Source of the DNA: G963665815 sp942492065
GTDB lineage: Bacteria > Cloacimonadota > Cloacimonadia > Cloacimonadales > JAIOQZ01
Assembly: GCA_942492065.1 (NCBI GenBank)
Contig: CALODV010000008.1
Span: forward strand, 1,178,001-1,242,000
Direction of reading: 5' to 3'
DNA: 64,000 nt
Position numbers and translations under genes: made by a program. Of the stretch, positions 1-9,355 are shown piece by piece. The notes under the pieces are model-generated. The model saw nothing but the letters and a program-made list of their open reading frames with translations. It did no database searches and was not told the origin of the DNA. Position 1 is the first letter of the stretch. Each line of letters starts with the position of its first letter.

Positions 1-57
1 TCTGAACAAAATAATTGTCTAAAATTGTCCCTGATTGATATTTGAATCGGAGATAAA

Positions 58-1239
58 ATGAAGAAACTAATTCTTGAAATATCATTGTTTTTAATTATTA
101 TGACTGCCATATCTGCACTGTTCATCAGTTCAGATTGGGACATTCAACTTCAGAAACCTTTTTATAACAGCTCTGACGGCTGGTTTATGAAAGACAGTCA
201 GCCTTGGAGACTTTTGTACAAAGTCGGTACAATCCCCGGTTTAATGTTGGCTGTATCAGGGATCGTTCTGCTTATATTATCTTTTACAAAGAGTAAATAT
301 CTTAAATATCGTAAAATAGGAGCTTTCATTCTATTAGTTATGATTATTGCTCCGGGTGTAATTGTAAATGCCGGATTCAAGGATCACTGGGGCAGGATAC
401 GTCCGCGTAATATTCAGGAATTCAACGGTAAATATGAATATATTGAACTATGGGAGAAAGGTGTAACAGGAAAAGGTAAATCATTTCCATGCGGACATGC
501 TTCCATGGGATTCTATTTCTTTGTGCTATTTTTTCTCTATCGTAAAACCAACAGAAAAGCTGCTGTTTTCTGGTTCATATTTGCCATGGTATACGGAACT
601 CTTATAGGGATAGCCAGAATGGCCGGAGGAGGACACTTCGCCAGTGATGTCCTGTGGGCTGGAGCTTTCGTATATATAACGTGTCTGATACTCTACTACT
701 CATTGGGGATGTCAAAAGACATATATTATGTGTCGGAATCAGCATTTAAAGTAAGAAAAACCCCAATAATCATTTTGAGCCTGATGCTTGGCGGATTAAT
801 TGCCTTTTATCTTACCAGTATCCCCTATTACAAGGACAGACATTTCTCCGCAGGAAAAAACATTGAGAAGCTCGTATTCACTATTGATAACGGTACAATA
901 GAACTCAACGTGCTTGATTCTTTGTACATTAAGAGCGAAATTCATGGATTTGGATTTCCGGAGAGCAGTATTAAACAGAAACTTGCAACCGAAAACAATA
1001 CTGCAGATTTTTCCTCCAGTACAAAAGGGCTTTTCACAGAGCTTAATATGGCAACATCTCTTAATATTGGGCGGCAGACAGATTCAGTCTTTATCTTCTT
1101 CAATCCTGAAAAAAACAATTTTGTTTTTGATTCTCTCAAGACAAAAAACTACGTAGAAATAGTCCTCAACGATGAAAGAATACAGACAGCGGAAGATAAT
1201 CGGGACAAGATATTAATTATTATTAAAGACATTGAATAG
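58..1239 (+). CDS. PAP2-family membrane phosphatase with extra C-terminal domain
   Basis: Likely an inner-membrane acid phosphatase of the PAP2 superfamily, acting on lipid (pyro)phosphates such as undecaprenyl-PP or phosphatidylglycerophosphate. All three signature motifs are visible: K-x6-RP (KDHWGRIRP, about residue 108), PSGH-type with Cys for Ser (PCGHASMG, about 144) and R-x5-H-x3-D (RMAGGGHFASD, about 187). Several hydrophobic helices surround them. After the last helix (about 240-257) come about 130 polar residues that typical PAP2 proteins lack; I cannot name them. The start follows a GGAG site 5 bases upstream. The exact substrate cannot be told from sequence. Confidence 0.85.
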   Translation: MKKLILEISLFLIIMTAISALFISSDWDIQLQKPFYNSSDGWFMKDSQPWRLLYKVGTIPGLMLAVSGIVLLILSFTKSKYLKYRKIGAFILLVMIIAPGVIVNAGFKDHWGRIRPRNIQEFNGKYEYIELWEKGVTGKGKSFPCGHASMGFYFFVLFFLYRKTNRKAAVFWFIFAMVYGTLIGIARMAGGGHFASDVLWAGAFVYITCLILYYSLGMSKDIYYVSESAFKVRKTPIIILSLMLGGLIAFYLTSIPYYKDRHFSAGKNIEKLVFTIDNGTIELNVLDSLYIKSEIHGFGFPESSIKQKLATENNTADFSSSTKGLFTELNMATSLNIGRQTDSVFIFFNPEKNNFVFDSLKTKNYVEIVLNDERIQTAEDNRDKILIIIKDIE

Positions 1240-1262
1240 TCCCATTTAAGAAAGGAAATAAT

Positions 1263-1306
1263 TAGAGATAAAATATCTCTATTAATTGATGTGTAATGCG
1301 TCAATT
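1263..1306. other. Two consecutive hairpins between PAP2 and YCF48-repeat genes
   Basis: TAGAGATA/TATCTCTA (1263-1270 and 1274-1281) and AATTGATG/CGTCAATT (1284-1291 and 1299-1306) can form two 8-bp stems. Only a short CTTT follows, so a weak terminator or mRNA-end structure is the most that can be said. Confidence 0.4.
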
Positions 1307-1393
1307 CTTTAAGAACACAATATTAACACATATAATCATTGACATACTCGGACAATAATCTTTAATTAAGTAAAATAATCTATATAGGAGCTG

Positions 1394-3136
1394 GTGATGA
1401 AGTATTTTATTTTTTCTTTAATGTTAATGATAATTTTCTGTCTAAATGCAGAGACTTTGATAAATCTTAATTTTGAAAACAGTTTAGAGAACTGGACTGT
1501 TGTAGATAACGATGGAGACGGCAAAGAATGGGAACGTTCTTCTGATGCAGATGCTGTTCATAATGGTGCCTGGGGAGCACAGGTTGAATACAATAGAGAC
1601 CAGAACGATGACTGGCTTATAAGTCCACAACTTAGCATTCCATACAACAGAACTCTTGAGCTTAAACTATGGGCTAAATCAGCTTCCCACAACCTGCCTG
1701 AATCTTTCAAAGTCAAGATTTCAACTGCTTCAAACGATATTGCTGATTTCACAGAAATGATTGGAGGAGCGTCTGTAGTCCCGGAAATCTGGACTGAATA
1801 TGTTTTTAACCTTACTCCTTATCAAGGAAATGTATTTTACATTGGTATACAGTGTGATTCCGAAGATCAGGCTTATTTATATCTTGATGATGTAACATTG
1901 ACAATGGAAGATGGTCCCGGAATTGACGGATGGCTGATATCGAACAACTACGATGCTGGTATCGACTTCGAATCTGTTTACTTCCCCACTGAAACTGTGG
2001 GTTATGCCTGTGGTCAAGCCGGTGCTGTAACCAGTGCTTTTAAATCCACAGATGGTGGAGAACATTGGACAGGACTTGATGTTAATACAACTAACTCAAC
2101 TAACAGATATCTTAGAAGCGTTTACTTTATGAATGATTTAACCGGATTCTACTTTGGTGGACTGGGTGGAGAAGCTGTTGTAATAAAGACTGAAGATGGC
2201 GGTACAACCTGGAATGAAATGACGAATGACGCAGAAGGCTATGTGAATTCTGTGGATTTTCTCGATGATAATCATGGAATTGCCTGCCTTAACATTGGTA
2301 AAATCCTTGAAACAACAGATGGTGGTTCTACATGGACACAGAGAGATATAGGTAATTTTGTACATTTGAATGTTGTACAGTTTGTAGACAGCCAGGTTGG
2401 ATATATGGGAGGTAGATTGTCTACTGTTCTTAAAACAACAGATGGTGGACAGAACTGGACTACCCTTGATATTGGAGCTGATGGATACGATATACACGAC
2501 CTCCATTTTATAACTGCTGATTATGGATATATCATCACTGGAACAAATCTGCGTTATACCGAAGATGGTGGGGTAACTTGGAATGAAAGAGTCGTTACAG
2601 GAAATACGGAAGAATTAAGAACAATAGAATTTGCTGATTCTGACAACGGATGGGTTGCAGGTAATAATGGAATTATCTACAGAACAGGAAATGGAGGAGA
2701 AAGTTGGTATTCACAACCAAGCGGTACTCTGAGTAACCTCCTGGATATATATTGCTACGACCATGAAAAAGGATGGATTGCAGGAGCTGCAGGTATAGTT
2801 CTGTATTCTGTAACTGGAGGCGGTGTAGATAATGATGAAAATACTTTAGAAAAAGTAACAGATATGGATGCAGCAAACTACCCGAATCCTTTTAATCCCA
2901 GAACTACAATCAGTTTTTCCATAAAGGATGCAAAAAAAGCTGATATAGCTATATACAACATAAAAGGTCAGAAAATATACTCATTTGATAATGTCCGGAT
3001 GAGGCAAAATTCAGGTCAAGTTGTCTGGAATGGTAGAGATAACAATGGAAAAGATGTTGGAACCGGAGTCTATTTTTACAAAATAATAACTGACAATCAA
3101 TCAGTTCTCACTAAAAAAATGGTGCTTATCAAATAG
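1394..3136 (+). CDS. Exported YCF48/BNR-repeat protein with T9SS-type C-terminal sorting module
   Basis: Secreted or surface protein. An N-terminal signal peptide (hydrophobic residues 3-17, then NAET) leads into a choice-of-anchor/MAM-like jelly-roll (about 20-165, NLNFENSLENW...DDWLISPQL). Next are repeated YCF48-like propeller units (about 190-475) with recurring TTDGG..W and GYxxG motifs. The C-terminus (about 497-580) has NYPNPFNPRTTISFS, YNIKGQKIYSF, a W-G-NNGKDVGTGVYFYK segment and terminal KKMVLIK, the module used by FCB bacteria for export and anchoring. GGAG lies 6 bases before the start. The gene appears monocistronic. The ligand is unknown; YCF48 modules in this setting are usually extracellular binding domains rather than photosystem factors. 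Confidence 0.85.
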   Translation: MMKYFIFSLMLMIIFCLNAETLINLNFENSLENWTVVDNDGDGKEWERSSDADAVHNGAWGAQVEYNRDQNDDWLISPQLSIPYNRTLELKLWAKSASHNLPESFKVKISTASNDIADFTEMIGGASVVPEIWTEYVFNLTPYQGNVFYIGIQCDSEDQAYLYLDDVTLTMEDGPGIDGWLISNNYDAGIDFESVYFPTETVGYACGQAGAVTSAFKSTDGGEHWTGLDVNTTNSTNRYLRSVYFMNDLTGFYFGGLGGEAVVIKTEDGGTTWNEMTNDAEGYVNSVDFLDDNHGIACLNIGKILETTDGGSTWTQRDIGNFVHLNVVQFVDSQVGYMGGRLSTVLKTTDGGQNWTTLDIGADGYDIHDLHFITADYGYIITGTNLRYTEDGGVTWNERVVTGNTEELRTIEFADSDNGWVAGNNGIIYRTGNGGESWYSQPSGTLSNLLDIYCYDHEKGWIAGAAGIVLYSVTGGGVDNDENTLEKVTDMDAANYPNPFNPRTTISFSIKDAKKADIAIYNIKGQKIYSFDNVRMRQNSGQVVWNGRDNNGKDVGTGVYFYKIITDNQSVLTKKMVLIK

Positions 3137-3162
3137 TATCCTCTTGTCATGACCGACAATAC

Positions 3163-3202
3163 GAATAGCAGATAAGATTGTACATATCAATACTTGCTAT
3201 TC
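3163..3202. repeat. Inverted repeat GAATAGCA/TGCTATTC with nested hairpin
   Basis: An 8-bp perfect inverted repeat (3163-3170 and 3195-3202) encloses a smaller ATTG/CAAT pair. It lies just after the exported YCF48 gene and before the P-loop gene. It could be a transcript-end structure or operator; there is no T tract. Confidence 0.4.
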
Positions 3203-3282
3203 ACTAAAAATAAGATATTATTTATTGCTGGGCTGATTTTACACGATCTACTCCGGTAATAAATGAAAGGTAGAAAAATATA

Positions 3283-3957
3283 ATGAATGGAAAACTCATA
3301 ATTGTAATAGGTGCTTATGGAAGCGGTAAAAGTGAGTATGCAATAAATCTGGCTTATAATATGAATAAAGATCATGATAATGTAGTACTTGTTGATATGG
3401 ATGTTGTTAACCCTTACTTCAGATCAAGAGATGTAACTGAAGCTTTCACTGACCTTGGTATTGATGTTATCAGCCCGGAAGGCGAATACAGATTTGCTGA
3501 CCTTCCTATGATTTCTCCAAGAATCAGGGGAGCAATTGAAAACAAAGAAAAGAATGTGATTCTTGATGTTGGTGGAGACCCTGCCGGCTGCAGAACTCTG
3601 GGAAGATTTGTTAAAGAAATAAAGAATAGAGGTTACGAGATGCATCATGTTGTTAATACAAACAGACCTTTTACATCAGACGTTAAAGGCGTAACAGACA
3701 TGAAGTTCATGCTTGAGAATACATCTCACCTGAAAATAACAGAGTTTATATCAAATGCAAACCTTATGGAATTCACTGATGCTGAAGTAGTTAGAGCAGG
3801 AGTTGATATTCTGTCTGAAGTCGCAGAAAAAACAGATGTAGAGTTCAAAAGCTTTCTTGTTCTGGATAAGCTCGATAAAAACATACCGGAAGAAATAAAT
3901 GGTAAAAAGAAGATAGTACTGGATTACTATCTGAAAAAACCATGGGAAATAAAATAA
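3283..3957 (+). CDS. P-loop NTPase, CobQ/MinD-like nucleotide-binding fold
   Basis: Soluble 224-residue P-loop protein of unknown role. A Walker A motif (GAYGSGKSEYA, about residues 9-19) is followed by VDMDVVNPYFRSRDV, resembling the switch region of MinD/ParA/CobB-type ATPases, and by a hydrophobic strand with VILDVGGDPAG (about 86-97) as Walker B. It is shorter than MinD and lacks an obvious membrane-targeting helix. The ribosome binding site is weak (AAAGG about 13 bases upstream). It ends 33 bases before the kinase gene and may be co-transcribed with it. The function is not assigned; fold-level confidence is good. Confidence 0.65.
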   Translation: MNGKLIIVIGAYGSGKSEYAINLAYNMNKDHDNVVLVDMDVVNPYFRSRDVTEAFTDLGIDVISPEGEYRFADLPMISPRIRGAIENKEKNVILDVGGDPAGCRTLGRFVKEIKNRGYEMHHVVNTNRPFTSDVKGVTDMKFMLENTSHLKITEFISNANLMEFTDAEVVRAGVDILSEVAEKTDVEFKSFLVLDKLDKNIPEEINGKKKIVLDYYLKKPWEIK

Positions 3958-3990
3958 ATTTTAAATAAAAAGGAGACTTTGATATAATCA

Positions 3991-6987
3991 ATGTCAGGAA
4001 CTCAGCGCTGGAATAACAAAGGGGAAATTCCGGAACAGAATAGTAACACGAAATCTGATTCCGAAGTTTCTCCTTTTGCTGAGAATGACCAGATTATCGA
4101 TTTCCGCTATAGCATTGTAGCTTCAATCGGATCAGGTAACTTTGCCGAAGTATTCCGGGTTCGTGACCTCAATGACAAGTCAGACAAAGCCCTGAAACTA
4201 TTTTATAACACAGACATTCTTCATCCAGAACAAGTTCAGGAAGAAATCAAACTACTCCGGTCTCTCAAACATGATAATATCCCCAAAGTCAATGACTTCA
4301 ATATCAGAGCTGAAAAACCATACATTGTTACAAATCTGATTAAAGGCAAAACCCTTGCGAGCAGATTAACCCAATATGACCTGTCTGACAAAGACAAAAA
4401 CAGAATATTCCTCAGTCTTTTGAAAACACTTATTTATGTTAACAGCATGAACATCCTGCATTGTGATATAAACCCTGATAACATCCTTGTAAAAAATGAT
4501 AACTCTATCGGGCTTATAGATTTCAGCAGTGCCAGAAGTAAACAGTCAATTGATTACAGCAGAAAAGAAGGTACATTTGAGTACACTGCTCCGGAAGTTC
4601 TGGAGAGCAATAAGCTATCTGATGCCAGCGATATTTTTTCCTTTGGAGTCACATGCTTCAGACTTTTCCATGGAAAGCATCCTTTCAAGCTGAACACAGT
4701 AAGTGTTGACTATACTATGCCGTTGGAAATAAGAAATTCAGGCAGTAAAATTGACAAAATTTTAAAGAAATGCCTCTATCTGAAACCGGAAGACCGTTAC
4801 AATAGCTTTTCTGATATCCTCAAGGATTTTGAATCGAGCCCCCCTGATAATGAAGCCATGAAATCTGAGCTTCCCCATAAGGTAAATCCACCTGAAAATG
4901 AAGACGAATCCGATCATACAAAATACTATATCTACACAATTGCATTTCTGATTCTACTTAATCTTCTTTTATTAAAACCATTTGTAGAATCAATGGAGAT
5001 GCTGGTCAATCCGATAAGGAAAATACAGGTCAGTGCTGAAGGCTACTCTATAGATGTGAATAACCGGAAACAGACATCAGGAGATGGAATAATCTCTGTT
5101 AAACCTGGTGACTTGATTACACTGAAGAGAAAAGAAGGTAATGACCTTAAGGAGTTCAGTTTCATCTATGATAATCAGGATTCCCTGATGTTTGACATAA
5201 GCAATGGAAGAATTATTCTGAATAATAAACTGTTCGGTGCAGCTATCAACAGAGAAGAAGATCTGGATTCCCTTAACAGCCTCTCAGTGTATGAATTCAA
5301 CATTCCGCTGAGTAATCTGATTATAAATCGGCTGCGCAACAGGCAGATAAGTATTTCTATAAAAGATTCTCTAACAGCAGACAGCCTGTCAGACAATATC
5401 ATCGTGATGCAGCTGAATGATATGACAATAAGCTGCCCTGTCCTCAAAAAGCTGAAACGAGTGAAAGCTTTATCACTGAATAACACAATTATCTGTTCCG
5501 GAACCGATTCTACAAATTCGGAATTCCCTGACAGTATGAAGTTCCTGAACATCAACAACAGCAGAATTTCCAACAAAAGTCTGTTCAGCTCTCTCAATAA
5601 TCTGGAATACTTCAATATCAATAACAGTATTCTGCCATATATCGACCTGAGAAATGCAAGAAATCTTAAGAACCTGAATCTTGGAGATAAAAATCAGGGA
5701 TACACTATCCATTACCCTGAAAGGACCAGTCAGACTTTCAGTAATGATTCAACAGGAAATAGCGGTAAACTCAGAAAAGAACGCATTATAGAGCAATATG
5801 CAGGACTCAAAGAAAAACTGATTATCTTTGTATTTATAGTATCGCTTCTGATAATTATCTATTATGCATTTAAACTTGTAAGAATTCTATTGGAACAAAG
5901 AAGATATCTGGTTAAAAAGAAGAATAAACCAAAAGAAATCCCTATAGATAAAGCTGATGAAACACCAGAACGGCAAGAGGATGAAAAGCCTGAGAAAGAT
6001 GCTATAGAAGCTGAACTAAAAGAGGAAGAAGATCAATCTGAAGCCGAACAGGAACCGACACCGGAGCCGGTTGAAGCTATATCTAAAGATGAGTTCAAGC
6101 AGTTGAAAAAGAAGATCGCTGTCTATAGAAAGCACAATGAGTTCGAGCCGATTTACCATATTGCAAAGAAATTGCAGACAAGAGATTCTTCAGTAAAATG
6201 GATCAAGCTCGAAAAGGAAATGCTCAAAAAACTGACTCGTGACAACGCTCTAAATTTTGTTGAGGTCAAAGGCGGAAGCTTTAAAATAGGCGATTTTGTT
6301 GATAAATCACTGAGTATAGCTTTACCGGTCAAAGATATAATGATTTCAACATTCCACATGAGTGATGTACCTGTCACTAATCAGCAGTTCTGCGATTTCC
6401 TCAATGCAATGGGTACACATAGATCGGGTAGATACAACTGGCTGAATATCAATAGCCGGTATTGCCTGATTGAGAAGACAGACCGTTATCAGCCTAAACT
6501 GCCTTATGGTGATTTCCCGGTAATAGAAGTTACCTGGTACGGAGCAAAAGCCTATTGTGACTGGTGTGACTGCCGACTGCCCACCGAAGCGGAGTGGGAA
6601 TTTGCGGCAAGAGACAGAGGTCTCCCCCGTCCATTCAGTTTTGAGGGGAAGATTGATAGAAGCAAAGCTAACTATCTGGTTGACCAGAATGATAACCGCT
6701 GGCATTCACTTGTTCCGGTTAAATCATTCAAGCCAAATAAACTTGGATTGTACGAAATGTCCGGAAATATTCTTGAGTGGTGTCTGGACTACTATGATGC
6801 CGAGTACTACCAGTCTATTCCGAAGGTGAATCCGCTTTACAACGGTACAACCGGAATGCGTTCTGTGCGGGGAGGAGCCTGGTGCTTTGAAGCAAGAAAA
6901 ATGATGACATATTACAGGGGGGGGCTAAATCCCGCATCTAACAATAACTTTACGGGATTCCGTATTGTGAAGAAAGGAACCGAATGA
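3991..6987 (+). CDS. Membrane Ser/Thr protein kinase with LRR-like region and FGE-sulfatase-type domain
   Basis: Predicted signalling protein, 998 residues. Kinase domain about 35-290: glycine loop IGSGNFAEVF, ALKLF lysine, catalytic HCDINPDN (Cys in place of the usual Arg), LIDFSSA (DFS instead of DFG), TAPE and SDIFSFGV. A helix at about 309-328, a roughly 280-residue segment, and a second helix at about 608-632 suggest an extracytoplasmic loop. The loop includes LRR-like NLEYFNINN...NLKNLNL repeats (about 490-570). A Glu/Lys-rich linker then leads to an FGE-sulfatase (SUMF1/DUF323) domain (about 740-998: TWYGAKAYCDWCDCRLPTE, EMSGNILEWC, SVRGGAWCF). GGAGA lies 14 bases upstream, which is long. 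The stop overlaps the next gene as ATGA. Confidence 0.85.
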   Translation: MSGTQRWNNKGEIPEQNSNTKSDSEVSPFAENDQIIDFRYSIVASIGSGNFAEVFRVRDLNDKSDKALKLFYNTDILHPEQVQEEIKLLRSLKHDNIPKVNDFNIRAEKPYIVTNLIKGKTLASRLTQYDLSDKDKNRIFLSLLKTLIYVNSMNILHCDINPDNILVKNDNSIGLIDFSSARSKQSIDYSRKEGTFEYTAPEVLESNKLSDASDIFSFGVTCFRLFHGKHPFKLNTVSVDYTMPLEIRNSGSKIDKILKKCLYLKPEDRYNSFSDILKDFESSPPDNEAMKSELPHKVNPPENEDESDHTKYYIYTIAFLILLNLLLLKPFVESMEMLVNPIRKIQVSAEGYSIDVNNRKQTSGDGIISVKPGDLITLKRKEGNDLKEFSFIYDNQDSLMFDISNGRIILNNKLFGAAINREEDLDSLNSLSVYEFNIPLSNLIINRLRNRQISISIKDSLTADSLSDNIIVMQLNDMTISCPVLKKLKRVKALSLNNTIICSGTDSTNSEFPDSMKFLNINNSRISNKSLFSSLNNLEYFNINNSILPYIDLRNARNLKNLNLGDKNQGYTIHYPERTSQTFSNDSTGNSGKLRKERIIEQYAGLKEKLIIFVFIVSLLIIIYYAFKLVRILLEQRRYLVKKKNKPKEIPIDKADETPERQEDEKPEKDAIEAELKEEEDQSEAEQEPTPEPVEAISKDEFKQLKKKIAVYRKHNEFEPIYHIAKKLQTRDSSVKWIKLEKEMLKKLTRDNALNFVEVKGGSFKIGDFVDKSLSIALPVKDIMISTFHMSDVPVTNQQFCDFLNAMGTHRSGRYNWLNINSRYCLIEKTDRYQPKLPYGDFPVIEVTWYGAKAYCDWCDCRLPTEAEWEFAARDRGLPRPFSFEGKIDRSKANYLVDQNDNRWHSLVPVKSFKPNKLGLYEMSGNILEWCLDYYDAEYYQSIPKVNPLYNGTTGMRSVRGGAWCFEARKMMTYYRGGLNPASNNNFTGFRIVKKGTE

Positions 6988-7619
6988 GAAAAATAATTAC
7001 CGAAGATAAATCTGTTACGTTCTACAATGAAGAATTTGAAGAAACATACCACTCTACTACAGGAGCTGTTGAAGAAGCGTTCGAGAAATACGTCAAACCG
7101 CTCAATGTAACAGATGGAATGACTATCCTGGACTTTTGCTATGGATTAGGGTATAATTCCGCAGCAGCTATGTCCTCATACAGTAATCTTAAAATAACGG
7201 CTCTGGAAATTGATGAAGAAATTATTGATGAATCAAAGAAAATAGATGTACCCGAAGAACTGGAAGAGACCTATAAATATCTGCGTCAACTGCCCGAGAA
7301 CAACACTGTCAGTGATGCAAAAAATAATGTTATCCATCTGATTATTGATGATGCATTGGAAGTAATGCATGAACTCACACACGACACGTTTGATCGAGTC
7401 TTTTTCGATCCGTTTTCACCCCAGAAACACCCTGATATGTGGACAGAAGATGTTTTCAAGGAAATGATCAGGATTATGAAACCGGGTGGAGAACTGGCGA
7501 CCTACAGTTGTTCAAAGAGAGTCAGAAGAGCAATGGCAACAGCGGGATTTGAGGTTAAGGACGGTCCGTGTATTGGCAGAAGAAGCCCGTCAACTATTGC
7601 TGTTAAGCCGTTGGTGTAA
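6984..7619 (+). CDS. MnmC-like SAM-dependent methyltransferase
   Basis: A 211-residue Rossmann methyltransferase. The SAM-binding motif is LDFCYGLGYNSAAAM (about 50-64), with an acidic LEID at the end of beta-2. The segment VFFDPFSPQKHPDMWTEDVF and the ending GRRSPSTIAVKP closely resemble the methyltransferase half of MnmC, which completes mnm5 modification of tRNA wobble uridine; stand-alone versions occur in many bacteria. It lacks the FAD oxidase half. Its ATG overlaps the kinase stop by 4 bases, implying translational coupling, but no biochemical link to the kinase is evident. Confidence 0.75.
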   Translation: MRKIITEDKSVTFYNEEFEETYHSTTGAVEEAFEKYVKPLNVTDGMTILDFCYGLGYNSAAAMSSYSNLKITALEIDEEIIDESKKIDVPEELEETYKYLRQLPENNTVSDAKNNVIHLIIDDALEVMHELTHDTFDRVFFDPFSPQKHPDMWTEDVFKEMIRIMKPGGELATYSCSKRVRRAMATAGFEVKDGPCIGRRSPSTIAVKPLV

Positions 7620-7644
7620 AGTGGAGTTACGGGGAGTAATCGCA

Positions 7645-7668
7645 TAGAGACGAACGGCCGTTCGACTC
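7645..7668. repeat. Palindromic intergenic element, copy A
   Basis: The core CGAACGGCCGTTCG (7651-7664) is a perfect palindrome flanked by GAGA and ACTC. The same design recurs at 30104 and 42490, always between genes. Confidence 0.65.
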
Positions 7669-7838
7669 GGAATGATTAAAACCCCTAAATACACGAAAAA
7701 AAAATTGCTCCGGTTAAGCCCTTGTGCATGGATGAAAGCATCCGCAATGGTGAACTTGATAAAACTATTTGTGTGTACCTTTGTTTTCGTGATTGTGTGA
7801 ATAGAAAGTTATTAGTCTATATAAATTCCAGGAAATTA

Positions 7839-7867
7839 TTGACAAAATATTTCTGAGATTTTGCTTA
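7839..7867 (+). promoter_or_regulatory. Candidate promoter for the 7887 operon
   Basis: TTGACA at 7839-7844, 17-base spacer, weak TGCTTA at 7862-7867; 20 bases before the start codon. The -35 is consensus, the -10 is poor. Confidence 0.35.
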
Positions 7868-7886
7868 AATAAAAGTAGGATAAAAT

Positions 7887-8552
7887 ATGATAAACAAGAT
7901 TTTATTATTTCTGGCATTAACGGTGATAAGCAGTTCTATGTTGGCTATCCCCAGAGGTTTTATGGACTACTGGAGAGATGCAGATGCAATCGTTGTTGTA
8001 AAAGTTGAAAATAAAGAGGAGTTTAATATTAAAAAGGCAAAAGTTCTTGAAATAATTTATGGGGATATTAACTCACCATACATATATTTATGGGAACAAG
8101 CCCTTGAAGGAAATAAGTACAAGGATTATGATTTACCTGACATAGTAGATTTATCAGAAGCATATTGGGATTCGCTAAGGAAAGAAGAAGAGATCTGGGA
8201 GTCAGATATTGATTCATTACTTGGGATTTCGATTGAGAAAAACCACAAAATTTATACTGATTACAGTATTGGGGACACACTCATTGCTTTTATTGGAGCA
8301 CAAAAATATAATTGGAATACTTTCAGTTACCATTTTCCTGATCTGGAGGTAACAATTTCACTTAATGATTCTAAAGAAGATCATTATGAACTACATTATG
8401 AAGGTAGTTTTATTGTTAAAGGAGAATACAGTTATTTGCTATCTTATACTAATGGATATAGTTACTTACATTGCAGAATTCTCCCAGACCGTTATAAGTT
8501 TAAGGAAATAAAATCTATGTTAAAGAGGATTAGAAATGATAAAAGTGATTAA
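7887..8552 (+). CDS. Exported hypothetical protein, possible NTR-like fold
   Basis: A 221-residue protein with a clear signal peptide (hydrophobic residues 5-18, cleavage near MLA-IP). The mature part has the pattern ADAIVVVKVE ... KVLEIIYGD ... IGDTLIAFIG, also seen in netrin/TIMP-like OB-fold proteins, though cysteines are lacking. It is probably periplasmic. The downstream gene overlaps it by 17 bases and shows the same ordering of motifs, so the two look like diverged paralogs in one operon. No function is known. Confidence 0.6.
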   Translation: MINKILLFLALTVISSSMLAIPRGFMDYWRDADAIVVVKVENKEEFNIKKAKVLEIIYGDINSPYIYLWEQALEGNKYKDYDLPDIVDLSEAYWDSLRKEEEIWESDIDSLLGISIEKNHKIYTDYSIGDTLIAFIGAQKYNWNTFSYHFPDLEVTISLNDSKEDHYELHYEGSFIVKGEYSYLLSYTNGYSYLHCRILPDRYKFKEIKSMLKRIRNDKSD

Positions 8553-9333
8553 TACAATTTTAGTTATCATTATACTCAGTCTATTACTTATCTTTATATA
8601 TTTAAGTCCACGTGATGAGGTAGGATCTTTTTATGATGCAGTTTCTGAAGCAGATATTATAATGGTAGTCCATAAAACTTCGTACATAAAGCATGTTCAG
8701 GATTCATTAGGTATTCCTGAAAATTTCCAGTATAAGCATTCTGACGATAAGTATGTTAACATCCCTTACATTACGAACTTGGGATATAAAAATAGAAAGT
8801 TCAATAGTAAATTCAGTAGCAATTATTCAAGAGATAGACTCAACAGGATACTAAGTTCCGCTAAGTCAAGTAATTACTTGATTCCGGCAGATAGCCTCTT
8901 TCCTTTACGGTTGTCAGAACATTTCTTCTCTGGGGAGAAAATGTTCTTTTATGACACTGAGCTCCTATACACAGATAAAGAATATAGACTACTTGATCAC
9001 TATTTCTTCTTAGGAAACAAATTAAAAACTCAGCGGAAAATAAAAGAGATTGTTCCCGGGGATACATTAATTATAGCCCTTAAAAAAATGTCTGGAAAGA
9101 ATAAAATTAAAGGAAGACTTATCAGTTTTACTGAATATCCAAAAGAAACAATTTTCGTACCGTTTGAGGATTGTACAAGTTTTGTGAGAATCCATGGGGA
9201 TATGTGCTACGGACAATTTGACCATCCATATAGTATATCAAATCCTGAGAAATACCCCTTTAAACATGAAGTATATCCTGTTACAGAAGTATTAGATAAA
9301 ATCATAAAGTTAAAAATGAATCCAACAAGGTAA
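8536..9333 (+). CDS. Membrane-anchored hypothetical protein, paralog of its upstream neighbour
   Basis: A 265-residue protein with one N-terminal hydrophobic helix (about 5-25, VINTILVIIILSLLLIFIYL) acting as signal anchor. SEADIIMVVHKT and VPGDTLIIALKK correspond to DADAIVVVKVE and IGDTLIAFIG of the preceding protein, and both end in a short helix after a PxxYxF segment. GAGG lies upstream inside the previous gene. The family is unrecognised. Co-expression with its partners is likely given the overlap. Confidence 0.6.
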   Translation: MIKVINTILVIIILSLLLIFIYLSPRDEVGSFYDAVSEADIIMVVHKTSYIKHVQDSLGIPENFQYKHSDDKYVNIPYITNLGYKNRKFNSKFSSNYSRDRLNRILSSAKSSNYLIPADSLFPLRLSEHFFSGEKMFFYDTELLYTDKEYRLLDHYFFLGNKLKTQRKIKEIVPGDTLIIALKKMSGKNKIKGRLISFTEYPKETIFVPFEDCTSFVRIHGDMCYGQFDHPYSISNPEKYPFKHEVYPVTEVLDKIIKLKMNPTR

Positions 9334-9355
9334 AACAAGAGAGAAGGAGATAAAT

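Larger units (their letters stand above)
7620..7886. other. Intergenic region with palindrome and CACGAAAA/TTTTCGTG inverted repeat
   Basis: No gene seen. It holds the palindromic element at 7645, a GGATG/CATCC hairpin near 7733, a distant inverted pair CACGAAAA (about 7694) and TTTTCGTG (about 7784), and a candidate promoter just before the next gene. Confidence 0.5.

Noticed and set aside
6153..6705. Overlapping minus-strand frames opposite the FGE-type domain
   Set aside because: Antisense shadows of a domain with clear family motifs on the plus strand.
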